Assembly: GCA_026415535.1 (NCBI GenBank)
Contig: JAOAGX010000050.1
Coordinates: 1 to 11,071 of the forward strand
Source: Armatimonadota bacterium
GTDB taxonomy: Bacteria; Armatimonadota; UBA5829
Direction of reading: 5' to 3'
DNA: 11,071 bases
In this document: one piece after another, positions 1-6,161 of the stretch
How the letters are laid out: every line of letters starts with the position of its first letter
Position numbering within the stretch: the first letter of the stretch is position 1
Translations under genes and position numbers: made by a program
The notes under the pieces: generated by a model
Databases searched by the model: none
Seen by the model: the letters and a program-made list of their open reading frames with translations, nothing else
Told to the model about the DNA's origin: nothing

Positions 1-293
1 CTGAACAGTTGGCCTGTAAACCCACGCCCTATATTGCCTGCTCCAAATTGAACTGCTTTTCGCATACCGAAGACAAGTATGATGAACCGAGCGCGAGATG
101 TCAAGACGACGAATTCACATCTCGTGCCAAAGTACGAACCCGTACTAGTGCCTGTTTTTGATTTCTGACGCTCAGAAAAAAGATTAGAAATGTGAAACAC
201 TTTGCGGCACGTGGAACAAGCCTATTGGGTGCGCGGACAACAAACCCTTTCCAACGCTTAGCCAACCAACTTCGTAGGAGGTAGACGCAGGCA
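1..293. other. Upstream region without a convincing gene
   Basis: No recognisable gene is seen. One + strand frame is open from the left edge (base 3) to a stop at 171-173, about 56 codons, but it has no start in the window and its Cys-rich translation resembles no family I know. It could be the tail of a gene entering from the left or chance. A 6-bp hairpin AGTACG/CGTACT (131-146, loop AACC) is followed eight bases later by TTTTT (155-159), a weak terminator candidate for such a gene. A second perfect hairpin, TTTCTGA/TCAGAAA (162-178), is followed by A-rich rather than T-rich sequence. No clear promoter for the pseudopilin gene was found here. Confidence 0.4.
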
Positions 294-665
294 ATGAGCA
301 AATTTGTAGTGAGAAAGCGCAAGGGCGGCTTCACTCTGATTGAAATCATGATAGTCGTCCTAATCATCTCGGTCTTGCTAGCAATCGCTATCCCGAACTT
401 CATGCGCGCAAGAGAGACATCGAGAGCCAAGAGCTGCTGCTCGAACCTGAGACAGATTGAGACGGCGAAAGAGCAGTGGGCTATGGATAACAAAGCCTCG
501 GACGGTGACGACGTAACCGGTGATCTCTGGCCAGATTACATCAAGGACGAGCCACAGTGTCCATCGGGTGGGGACTACACAGTCAACCCAATCGGAACGA
601 ACGCCGAATGCAGCATCGGCGATCAGGGTGACTCCGAGGATTACAACGACCACGTTATTAGGTAG
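294..665 (+). CDS. Type IV pilin / type II secretion pseudopilin (GspG/PilA-like)
   Basis: Prepilin-like protein of 123 residues, expected to be processed by a PilD-type prepilin peptidase and assembled in the inner membrane into a pilus or pseudopilus. A short basic leader (KFVVRKRKGG) ends at Gly12. Cleavage before Phe13 gives an N-methylated Phe and places the conserved Glu5 at residue 17 (FTLIE). Residues 13-36 form the hydrophobic N-terminal helix. CCSNLRQIETAKEQW (48-62) continues the amphipathic helix seen in small pseudopilins of Armatimonadota, Planctomycetota and Omnitrophota. The C-terminal domain is short and acidic, with Cys89 and Cys106 in a CPSGGDY...ECS pattern that may form a disulfide loop. 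The start is set by TAGGAGGT at 275-282, 11 bases before ATG. No other pilus genes adjoin it, and the terminator after it makes it a single-gene unit. It could be a major pilin or a minor pseudopilin; sequence alone does not say. Confidence 0.88.
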   Translation: MSKFVVRKRKGGFTLIEIMIVVLIISVLLAIAIPNFMRARETSRAKSCCSNLRQIETAKEQWAMDNKASDGDDVTGDLWPDYIKDEPQCPSGGDYTVNPIGTNAECSIGDQGDSEDYNDHVIR

Positions 666-695
666 ACCTGTTCAAGTCTGAAAGAATTGCCAATT

Positions 696-720
696 GGCCC
701 GGCTTGCGCCGGGCCTTTTT
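696..720 (+). terminator. Rho-independent terminator after the pseudopilin gene
   Basis: A perfect 8-bp GC-rich stem, GGCCCGGC (696-703) with GCCGGGCC (708-715), has a 4-base TTGC loop and is followed at once by TTTTT (716-720). It lies 31 bases after the pseudopilin stop codon and before the gatC promoter, so it separates the two transcription units. Confidence 0.93.
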
Positions 721-744
721 CGTTTGTACCCTCTTGCCTTTGCC

Positions 745-774
745 TTGATAGTCCCTCGTTGACGATGCTATAAT
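745..774 (+). promoter_or_regulatory. Extended -10 promoter for gatCAB
   Basis: TTGATA (745-750) and a perfect TATAAT (769-774) are separated by 18 bp. The -10 box is extended by TG at 766-767 (TGCTATAAT). Transcription would start about seven bases downstream, near 780-782, which is only 2-4 bases before the gatC ATG. A fit to the sigma-70 consensus is directly visible; the start point is inferred. Confidence 0.8.
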
Positions 775-783
775 TGTGCAGCT

Positions 784-1074
784 ATGAAATTGACTAGAGA
801 AGACATCGAAAGTGTTGCCTATCTTTCGCGACTGGAGCTTTCCGAGGAAGAAAAAGACACGCTCACCGGTCACATCAACCGGCTTCTGGAAAACTTCGAG
901 AAGCTGCAGGAACTGGATACATCAGAAGTCGAGCCGACCTCTCATGTAGTCCCGGTGTTCAACGTCTTTCGCAAGGACGAACCGCGGCCATCACTACCAG
1001 TCGAAGAAGTGATATCAAACGGGCCGCAGGTAGAAGATAATTGCTTCGTGGTACCTAGGGTGGTGGAGACATAG
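784..1074 (+). CDS. gatC: Aspartyl/glutamyl-tRNA amidotransferase subunit C
   Basis: Small subunit of the GatCAB amidotransferase, which converts Glu-tRNA(Gln) and/or Asp-tRNA(Asn) into the correctly charged tRNA. GatC stabilises GatA and wraps around the GatA-GatB interface. The 96-residue length is normal for the family. The N-terminal pattern (TREDIESVAYLSRLELSEEE) and the later EVEPTSHV stretch (about residues 49-56), followed by a DEPRPSLP-like segment, are characteristic. It is first in a gatC-gatA-gatB operon, and its stop codon overlaps the gatA Shine-Dalgarno site. No Shine-Dalgarno sequence precedes its own ATG, and the predicted transcript starts only 2-4 bases upstream, so translation may be leaderless. 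Identification is secure from both sequence and context. Confidence 0.96.
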   Translation: MKLTREDIESVAYLSRLELSEEEKDTLTGHINRLLENFEKLQELDTSEVEPTSHVVPVFNVFRKDEPRPSLPVEEVISNGPQVEDNCFVVPRVVET

Positions 1075-1084
1075 GAGTTGCTGG

Positions 1085-2620
1085 TTGAGCATGACGGATA
1101 CGCGTCTGTGTGAAATGACCATACACGAGCTGCGCGATCTCTTGAAGGCTAAGCAAGTAAGCGCCGTGGAGATCGCGCGCAGTTTCATTGACCGGATCGA
1201 GGCTGTCGAAAGTCGAATAAAGGCGTTTGTAACGGTCACGCCGGAACTTGCCCTCGAACAGGCGGCCATCGTGGACGAGTCGATAGAGCGAGGAGATGAC
1301 ATAGGACCGCTTGCAGGGATTCCTGTGGCCATCAAGGACAACATGTGCACCCGGGGCACGCTCACCACGTGCTCCTCGAAGATCCTTTACAACTTCAAGC
1401 CGATATATGACGCCACCGTAGTGGATAAGCTTGTCCGAGCAGGTGCGGTAACCATCGGAAAGACTAACCTCGACGAGTTTGCAATGGGATCCTCCACGGA
1501 GAACTCGGGCTTCTTCGTAACGCACAACCCGTGGAACCTGGATACCGTTCCCGGTGGATCGAGTGGAGGATCGGCAGCGGCTGTTGCGGCTGACGAGTGC
1601 GCTTTTGCACTTGGTTCGGACACCGGTGGTTCGATCAGGCAGCCGGCCTCGTTCTGTGGGGTTGTAGGGATGAAGCCTACCTACGGCCGAGTGTCGCGAT
1701 ACGGACTAGTGGCGTTTGCAAGCTCGCTTGACCAGATAGGACCGCTAACCAAAGACGTAACCGACTGCGCAATAGTAATGAACGCAATCTGCGGGAAGGA
1801 TCCTCTGGATTCTACTTCGCTCGACGTGCCTGTTCCCGACTTCATGAAGGCGCTGGTGAGCGATGTCAGAAACCTAAAAATAGGCGTTCCAAAAGAATTT
1901 TTTGGACATGGGACCGACCCCGAAGTCGAGTCGGCGGTTCGGGCAGCTATCGACCTTTTGGTCTCGCTCGGGGCAGAAGCGAAAGAGATCTCGATGCCGA
2001 GTGTTGACTACGGACTGCCGGTCTATTATATCATCGCACCTGCCGAGTGCAGCTCAAACCTGGCGAGATACGATGGCGTGCGATATGGGCACAGAACCGG
2101 AACCTCCACTAGTCCCATTTTTGCAAAAGGCGGAGTCTCATCCAATCTCCCGCTTACTAAGGGAGGAGTGGGAGGAGTAGTCTCCCTATACCAAAAAACA
2201 CGCGAGGAAGGATTCGGCCCTGAAGTCAAACAACGAATAATGATAGGCACCTATGCCCTGTCAGCCGGATACTACGACGCCTACTATCTCAAAGCTCAAA
2301 AGGTCCGCACGCTGCTGCGGCGCGATTTCGAGAAGGCGTTCGAGGAATTCGACGTTCTGATCACACCCACGTCCCCGACCGTCGCATTCGCCATCGGCGA
2401 GAGAGTGGACGACCCATTCGCAATGAAACTCGCCGACATTTGCACAATCCCCGCCAACCTTGCCGGAATCCCTGGTATCTCGATTCCGTGTGGATTTAAA
2501 GATGGACTACCGATCGGCCTACAGATAATGGCGAAGGGATTGAATGAGGAAACCCTGATTCGCGTCGCCTATACGTACGAGCAGCATTCGGGGCATCACA
2601 AAGAAAAGCCCGGAATCTAA
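1085..2620 (+). CDS. gatA: Aspartyl/glutamyl-tRNA amidotransferase subunit A
   Basis: Glutaminase subunit of GatCAB, releasing ammonia from glutamine for channelling to GatB. It belongs to the amidase-signature family. The Ser-cisSer-Lys triad is visible as Lys84 (VAIKDN), Ser159 (PGGSSGGSAA) and Ser183 (DTGGSIRQPA); the spacing equals that of Staphylococcus aureus GatA (Lys79, Ser154, Ser178). The start is probably TTG at 1085, 7 bases after AGGAG (1073-1077); the alternative ATG at 1091 would be 13 bases away. The protein is 511 residues against about 485 usually. The excess is a Gly/Lys-rich stretch at about 343-364, between the conserved RYDGVRYGHR and LYQKTREEGFG segments, and it looks like an in-frame inserted repeat. 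The rest of the protein appears intact, so I expect it to be functional. Confidence 0.97.
   Translation: MSMTDTRLCEMTIHELRDLLKAKQVSAVEIARSFIDRIEAVESRIKAFVTVTPELALEQAAIVDESIERGDDIGPLAGIPVAIKDNMCTRGTLTTCSSKILYNFKPIYDATVVDKLVRAGAVTIGKTNLDEFAMGSSTENSGFFVTHNPWNLDTVPGGSSGGSAAAVAADECAFALGSDTGGSIRQPASFCGVVGMKPTYGRVSRYGLVAFASSLDQIGPLTKDVTDCAIVMNAICGKDPLDSTSLDVPVPDFMKALVSDVRNLKIGVPKEFFGHGTDPEVESAVRAAIDLLVSLGAEAKEISMPSVDYGLPVYYIIAPAECSSNLARYDGVRYGHRTGTSTSPIFAKGGVSSNLPLTKGGVGGVVSLYQKTREEGFGPEVKQRIMIGTYALSAGYYDAYYLKAQKVRTLLRRDFEKAFEEFDVLITPTSPTVAFAIGERVDDPFAMKLADICTIPANLAGIPGISIPCGFKDGLPIGLQIMAKGLNEETLIRVAYTYEQHSGHHKEKPGI
2111..2176 (+). repeat. In-frame dispersed palindromic repeat inside gatA
   Basis: This segment encodes residues 343-364 of GatA (SPIFAKGG...LPLTKGGVGG), about 21 residues absent from typical GatA proteins at this loop. 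At DNA level it holds CTCCC (2147-2151) and GGGAG (2161-2165) around GCTTACTAA, then a second GGGAGGAGT-like block. This resembles the CCCCCTTACTAAGGGGG family of dispersed palindromes found between genes in many bacteria, here read through as a peptide. That it is an insertion is inferred from my memory of GatA alignments, not from a computed one. Confidence 0.7.
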
Positions 2621-2631
2621 TTGCGAAACCC

Positions 2632-2669
2632 CGAAAGCAGCAGGGCTGTTACACAGCCTAAGGCTTTCG
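2632..2669 (+). other. Nested hairpin between gatA and gatB
   Basis: A 7-bp outer stem, CGAAAGC (2632-2638) with GCTTTCG (2663-2669), encloses an inner stem GGCTGT (2644-2649)/ACAGCC (2653-2658) with a 3-base loop. There is no T tract, so this is not a terminator. It sits 18 bases before the gatB start, in a 67-base gap, and may affect mRNA stability or GatB translation; that role is inference. Confidence 0.5.
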
Positions 2670-2687
2670 CAGTCGAAAAGAAGAGAT

Positions 2688-4139
2688 ATGGTGGAATACG
2701 AACCTATCATAGGAATGGAGGTCCATGTCGAGCTGCAGACGCGGTCGAAGATGTTCTGCGGCTGCGAAGTGGCGTTCGGCGGAGAACCTAACACGAGATG
2801 CTGCCCAGTGTGTTTGGGACTGCCAGGCAGTTTGCCTGTAATTAACGAGCGGGCTGTCGAACTGATGGCGCGAGCCGCGCTAGCTCTTAACTGCACTATC
2901 GCCTCGCAGTGTGTGTTTCACCGCAAGAACTATTATTATCCCGATCTACCGAAGAACTATCAGATCAGTCAATATGACTACCCGCTAGGCGTAAATGGCT
3001 GGGTTGAAATCCTGGCCGGCGGAAAATCTAAGAAGATTGCAATACGTCGCGTGCATATGGAGGAAGATACCGGCAAGCTATTACACGTCGCCGGAAACAA
3101 AAGCTACATCGATTACAACCGCAGCGGCGTGCCTTTGATGGAGATCGTCACCCAGAACCCGCCGCCGGAAGGCCTCGACCAGATCGAATCCGCAGAAGAA
3201 GCCCGCGAATACCTCCAGAGACTCAGGCAGATTTTGTTATATCTGGGCGTGTCGGATGTCAAAATGGAAGAGGGCAGCATGCGATGCGAGCCCAACGTCT
3301 CCATCAGACCCAAAGGACAGACCGAGTTTGGGGTCAAAACCGAGATTAAAAACCTGAACTCGTTTAGGGCGGTCTACCTGGGAGTCGACTACGAACTAAA
3401 GCGTCAGGAGCGTGTGCTTCGCGAGGGCGGAACAATCGTGCAAGAAACCCGCCGATGGGATGACGAACGCGGAGTCACCGCTTCGATGCGGTCGAAGGAA
3501 TTTGAGCAAGAGTATCGGTATTTCCCTGACCCGGACTTGGTTCCACTGAGGTTCACCAATGATTGGATCACCAAGCTCAAAGCCGATTTGCCCGAATTGC
3601 CGATTCCCAAGATGAAAAGGTTTATGTCGGACTACGGTATTTCCCTGTCGGACGCTGAGGTGCTCTGCGACACCCGCGAGATGGCTGACTTCTATGAGTC
3701 GTGCGCAAAGCTTGCAAAGGACCCCAAGGCCGTTGCCAATTGGCTCACGGGCGAGTTCCTGCGTTTGCTCAACGCGACCGGAACAACTGTGGCCGAAACT
3801 AAACTAACGCCTGCCAATATTGCTGCCCTTCTGGATCTGTTAGACTCGGGCACAATAAATCGCAATACCGCCAAGTCGGTGTTCGAAGAAATGTTTACGA
3901 CCGGCAAAACGCCGTCCGAGATAGTCAAGGAAAAAGGTCTCGAGCAGGTCACCGACACCGCCGAGATCGAGGCTGTAGTGAATCGCGTCCTGGCAGCGAA
4001 TTCGAACGAAGTCCGTCGGTACCGCTCCGGCGAGGTAAAGCTCAAGAGCTGGTTCGTCGGTCAAGTAATGCGAGAGACGAAGGGCAAAGCGAACCCAGCT
4101 TTGGTGAACGAGTTGTTGGAAAGGAATTTGGAAGAGTAG
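2688..4139 (+). CDS. gatB: Aspartyl/glutamyl-tRNA amidotransferase subunit B
   Basis: The tRNA-binding kinase/transamidase subunit of GatCAB. It activates the misacylated Glu or Asp with ATP and amidates it with ammonia delivered from GatA. The 483-residue length is normal. The family opening YEPIIGMEVHVEL is at 4-16. Paired cysteines C24/C26 and C39/C42 (MFCGC, CCPVCLG) form the usual metal-binding set. The signature HRKNYYYPDLPKNYQ is at 78-92. MEEDTGK and the SGVPLMEIVT stretch follow as in the catalytic cradle domain. The C-terminal third, ending at NPALVNELLERNLEE, is the helical plus YqeY-like tail domain that holds the tRNA elbow. The ATG at 2688 has only a weak purine-rich site (GAAAAGAAGAG) before it; an adjacent GTG at 2691 is an alternative. 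It completes the operon after gatC and gatA. Confidence 0.97.
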   Translation: MVEYEPIIGMEVHVELQTRSKMFCGCEVAFGGEPNTRCCPVCLGLPGSLPVINERAVELMARAALALNCTIASQCVFHRKNYYYPDLPKNYQISQYDYPLGVNGWVEILAGGKSKKIAIRRVHMEEDTGKLLHVAGNKSYIDYNRSGVPLMEIVTQNPPPEGLDQIESAEEAREYLQRLRQILLYLGVSDVKMEEGSMRCEPNVSIRPKGQTEFGVKTEIKNLNSFRAVYLGVDYELKRQERVLREGGTIVQETRRWDDERGVTASMRSKEFEQEYRYFPDPDLVPLRFTNDWITKLKADLPELPIPKMKRFMSDYGISLSDAEVLCDTREMADFYESCAKLAKDPKAVANWLTGEFLRLLNATGTTVAETKLTPANIAALLDLLDSGTINRNTAKSVFEEMFTTGKTPSEIVKEKGLEQVTDTAEIEAVVNRVLAANSNEVRRYRSGEVKLKSWFVGQVMRETKGKANPALVNELLERNLEE

Positions 4140-4493
4140 ATAGTCGCGTTGATTGCGCATGGTTCGAACATAGGTCCAGTCGACAGAGAAACAATCAAAG
4201 CTAGCTCGAAAGGACGTAAACGCCGCACTTCTGTCTGAAACACAAGAGCCGAGCGTTTTGGACTGCATCAGCTTAGCTGCAATGCGGAAGCTTGGTATTA
4301 ACACGCTCGTTGCATTCGGTATGTATTTATCGAGCAAGGTTTCCAAAACGCTGTTCAGATACATAGTAAAACCCTTTATCCGACTCCGTTGCTTTGGCAA
4401 TGTGCGACTGAAAACAACCTTTCTATTTTCGGACTTTCACGATCATAAATCTACTTGTCTTCGCGCTTTCTTGATTAAGGAGATAGTCTTAGC
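4140..4493. other. 354-base gap between gatB and the araD-like gene
   Basis: No convincing gene, tRNA or terminator is visible. A + strand open frame starting at 4258 overlaps the next gene, gives a composition with no family resemblance, and lacks a ribosome site. Short inverted repeats such as CAGC/GCTG (4269-4279) and GCTCG/CGAGC (4305-4335) are within chance expectation. A promoter for the next gene probably lies here, but no clear -35/-10 pair stands out. The only firm element is AAGGAG (4477-4482), the ribosome site of the next gene. Confidence 0.5.
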
Positions 4494-5141
4494 ATGCTCT
4501 TACCCGAACTGCGCAGACTAGTATGCGAGGTAAATCAGGCCCTGCCAAGGGAGCGTTTGGTGACTATGACCAGCGGCAATGCGAGCGGACGCGACCCGGA
4601 GACTAACTACGCTGTGGTCAAGCCGTCTGGTGTGGCTTTCGAGGAACTGACGCCGGAGAAAATGGTGGTCGTGGACCTACATTGCAATGTGATCGAAGGT
4701 GATCTCAAGCCGTCGACAGACGCTCTCACACACGTCTATATATATCGCCACATGCCTCATGTAAACGCGATTGTGCATACCCACTCCAACTACGCCACCA
4801 GCTTTGCCGCGCTTGGAATGCCCATTCCGGCGGTGCTCACCGCAATAGCCGACGAGTTTGGCCAGCCGATTCCTTGCGCACCATATTGTCAGATCGGTGA
4901 GGAGCAGATTGGCGAGGCTGTGGTAAAATACATCGGCACGTGTAGAGCGATATTGCTTCAAAATCACGGCGTGTTCACGGTCGGCGAAGACCCAAAGGCC
5001 GCTCTCAAGGCTGCGGTAATGTGCGAGGACGTAGCAAAGACCGTTCACCTCGCAATGCTCAAGGGCACGCCAATTCCGATTCCGGAGGAAGAAGTCAAGC
5101 GCGGGCATAAGCGTTATCAGGAGAAATACGGCCAGAAGTGA
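4494..5141 (+). CDS. araD: Class II aldolase family protein, probably L-ribulose-5-phosphate 4-epimerase
   Basis: Zinc-dependent sugar-phosphate enzyme of 215 residues in the class II aldolase/AraD family; the favoured reaction is interconversion of L-ribulose 5-phosphate and D-xylulose 5-phosphate. Metal ligands are His95 and His97 (IVHTHSNYA) and His158 (QNHGVF). The phosphate-binding segments KPSGV (43-47) and KPSTD (72-76) are present. Asp76 and Asp120 occupy the positions of E. coli AraD Asp76 and Asp120, and Tyr212 in the C-terminal KYGQ matches AraD Tyr229. The acidic residue after PST is Asp, as in AraD, rather than the catalytic Glu73 of L-fuculose-1-phosphate aldolase, which favours the epimerase. 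An aldolase acting on a related substrate cannot be excluded. The start follows AAGGAG by 11 bases. A ketol isomerase gene lies 1 kb downstream, consistent with pentose or deoxysugar use, and fabZ follows after 51 bases. Confidence 0.82.
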   Translation: MLLPELRRLVCEVNQALPRERLVTMTSGNASGRDPETNYAVVKPSGVAFEELTPEKMVVVDLHCNVIEGDLKPSTDALTHVYIYRHMPHVNAIVHTHSNYATSFAALGMPIPAVLTAIADEFGQPIPCAPYCQIGEEQIGEAVVKYIGTCRAILLQNHGVFTVGEDPKAALKAAVMCEDVAKTVHLAMLKGTPIPIPEEEVKRGHKRYQEKYGQK

Positions 5142-5192
5142 GGCAACGCCAGGTTACGCAGCCTTGTTATCGAACTGGCCAGCCGTTAAAAG

Positions 5193-5624
5193 ATGATAGA
5201 CATCGAGCGAATTCGAGACGTAATTCCCCATAGGTACCCGTTTCTTCTTGTTGACCGGATAATCGAGGTCAGCGAGGACGGAACCAGCTGCGTCGGGATC
5301 AAAAATATATCAGCCAACGAGAAGATTCTGCAGGGACATTTGCCCGGCCAGGCTGTCTTCCCCGGAGCGCTCCTTGTCGAGCACATGGCTCAGGTCGGCT
5401 GCTATCTATTGATGTTGCGGCCTGAAGCCAAGGGTAAACTGGCTTACTTCGCGGCGATTGACGGGGTGCGGTTTCGGCGTCCTGCCGTGCCTGGTGATCA
5501 GGTCGTGACCAAGGTAGAGCTGGTTTTCAGCCGCCGCGGAATCTGGAAAATTCGATGCGAGTCGAGAGTGGAGGACGAACTCGTCTGCGAGGGCGATTTA
5601 ACCTGCGCGCTGGTGGATTATTAA
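5193..5624 (+). CDS. fabZ: 3-hydroxyacyl-[acyl-carrier-protein] dehydratase FabZ
   Basis: Hot-dog-fold dehydratase of type II fatty acid synthesis, converting 3-hydroxyacyl-ACP to trans-2-enoyl-ACP in the cytoplasm. The 143-residue length is normal. The family opening IPHRYPFLLVDRI is at 11-23. The catalytic pair is visible as His49 in GHLPG and Glu63 in LLVEHMAQ, at the same numbers as in Pseudomonas aeruginosa FabZ. The motif has Leu50 where GHFPG is usual, and VFPGALLVEHMAQ in place of the more common MPGVLIIEAMAQ; both are conservative variations. The ATG at 5193 has no evident Shine-Dalgarno site (GCCGTTAAAAG precedes it), so it may depend on read-through from the araD-like gene 51 bases upstream. 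It is not beside lpxD/lpxA or lpxC as in many diderms, so its context says little. FabA is less likely given the length and motifs. Confidence 0.94.
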   Translation: MIDIERIRDVIPHRYPFLLVDRIIEVSEDGTSCVGIKNISANEKILQGHLPGQAVFPGALLVEHMAQVGCYLLMLRPEAKGKLAYFAAIDGVRFRRPAVPGDQVVTKVELVFSRRGIWKIRCESRVEDELVCEGDLTCALVDY

Positions 5625-5670
5625 AAGTATTTTATTGCAAATTCACCGATGTTTGTTGCCCTGAGAGCAG

Positions 5671-5908
5671 CGAAATCATCCCGAGCGAGACTCCATCCTG
5701 GTCAAGATGTTATACTGAGCAAGACGCTACTCTGAGCTAGACGTCGTCCTGAGCAGGACGTCATACTAAGCAAGACGTCACACTGACTGGGATGTCGCAT
5801 TGAACGAGACGTCATACTAAGCAGGAAGTCATACTGAACTGGATATCATTCTGAACTGGGTGTCATACTGAACTGGATGTCATCCTGAACTGGATGTCAT
5901 CCTGAGCG
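5671..5908 (+). repeat. Tandem array of 17-bp units (14 copies)
   Basis: Units begin at 5671, 5688, 5705, 5722, 5739, 5756, 5773, 5790, 5807, 5824, 5841, 5858, 5875 and 5892, each exactly 17 bp with no indel. The approximate consensus is RGAYGTCATACTGARCW. The right-hand units (5824 onward) are most alike (GGATGTCATnCTGAACT), and the left-hand ones more diverged. The last unit, GGATGTCATCCTGAGCG, reads directly into the arm of the dispersed palindrome at 5896-5921. There are no unique spacers, so it is not a CRISPR array. Confidence 0.9.
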
Positions 5909-5979
5909 AAGCGAAGGATCTCAACGCAACGTCTTCGCTTACCAAAACGTCGAGATTCTTCGCTATGCTCAGAATGATG
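5896..5979. repeat. Dispersed palindromic element, facing arms
   Basis: The left arm, 5896-5921 (GTCATCCTGAGCGAAGCGAA then GGATCT), is an imperfect reverse complement of the right arm at 5953-5978 (AGATTCTTCGCTATGCTCAG then AATGAT): 21 of 26 positions agree. About 31 bases separate them. The arms match the GTCATTCTGAGCGAAGCGAAG-type interspersed repeat that is common in many bacterial genomes. As RNA it could form a long hairpin downstream of fabZ. Confidence 0.85.
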
Positions 5980-6116
5980 TGTTACGTTCGCCAGATTCTT
6001 CGCTATGCTCAGAATGACGTGTTACGTTGCCGGATTCTTTGCTGTGCCCAGAATGAAATGACATGTCACGTTGCCAGATTCTTTTCTATGCCCAGAATGA
6101 CGAGTCGGTCGTGTCC
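5953..6116 (-). repeat. Four tandem copies of the palindrome arm, about 40-bp spacing
   Basis: Arm copies AGATTCTTCGCTATGCTCAG (or variants) start at 5953, 5993, 6032 and 6076, spaced 40, 39 and 44 bp. Each is followed by AATGA and a linker such as TGTGTTACGTT-GCC. Copies one and two are nearly identical; copies three and four are diverged (CTTTGCTGTGCCCAG, CTTTTCTATGCCCAG). The block fills the interval from the palindrome to just before the isomerase gene. Confidence 0.85.
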
Positions 6117-6136
6117 TAGGCTGTCTTATTCGACTT

Positions 6137-6150
6137 TTCAACATTCAACC
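6137..6150 (+). repeat. TTCAACATTCAACC motif before the isomerase ribosome site
   Basis: TTCAACATTCAACC ends directly at the GGAGG (6151-6155) of the isomerase gene. Its 13-base core TTCAACATTCAAC is also in the right arm of the inverted repeat upstream of nifJ (8855-8867), again just before a ribosome binding site. Confidence 0.65.
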
Positions 6151-6161
6151 GGAGGAAACCC

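Noticed and set aside
160..186. Hairpin TTTCTGA/TCAGAAA as a terminator
   Set aside because: The stem is AT-rich and is followed by A residues on the plus strand and by no immediate T run on the minus strand.
759..764. TTGACG as the -35 of the gatC promoter
   Set aside because: It lies only four bases from the TATAAT; TTGATA at 745-750 has a workable 18-bp spacing.
4150..4185. tRNA T-arm-like GGTTCGAA
   Set aside because: Only three flanking bases pair, and no acceptor, D or anticodon arms can be drawn around it.
3840..4400. 186-codon minus-strand open frame
   Set aside because: It lies largely antisense to the well-supported gatB and its translation has no family features.
4258..4521. 87-codon plus-strand open frame
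   Set aside because: It has no ribosome site, overlaps the araD-like start in another frame and has no recognisable motif.
5671..5908. Possible CRISPR array
   Set aside because: Units follow each other at 17 bp with no unique spacers, and no cas genes are in the window. The same applies to the 26-bp array at 7749-7958.
5671..5908. Replication iterons of a plasmid origin
   Set aside because: The unit length fits iterons, but there is no Rep gene or AT-rich melting region, and the neighbours are chromosomal housekeeping genes.
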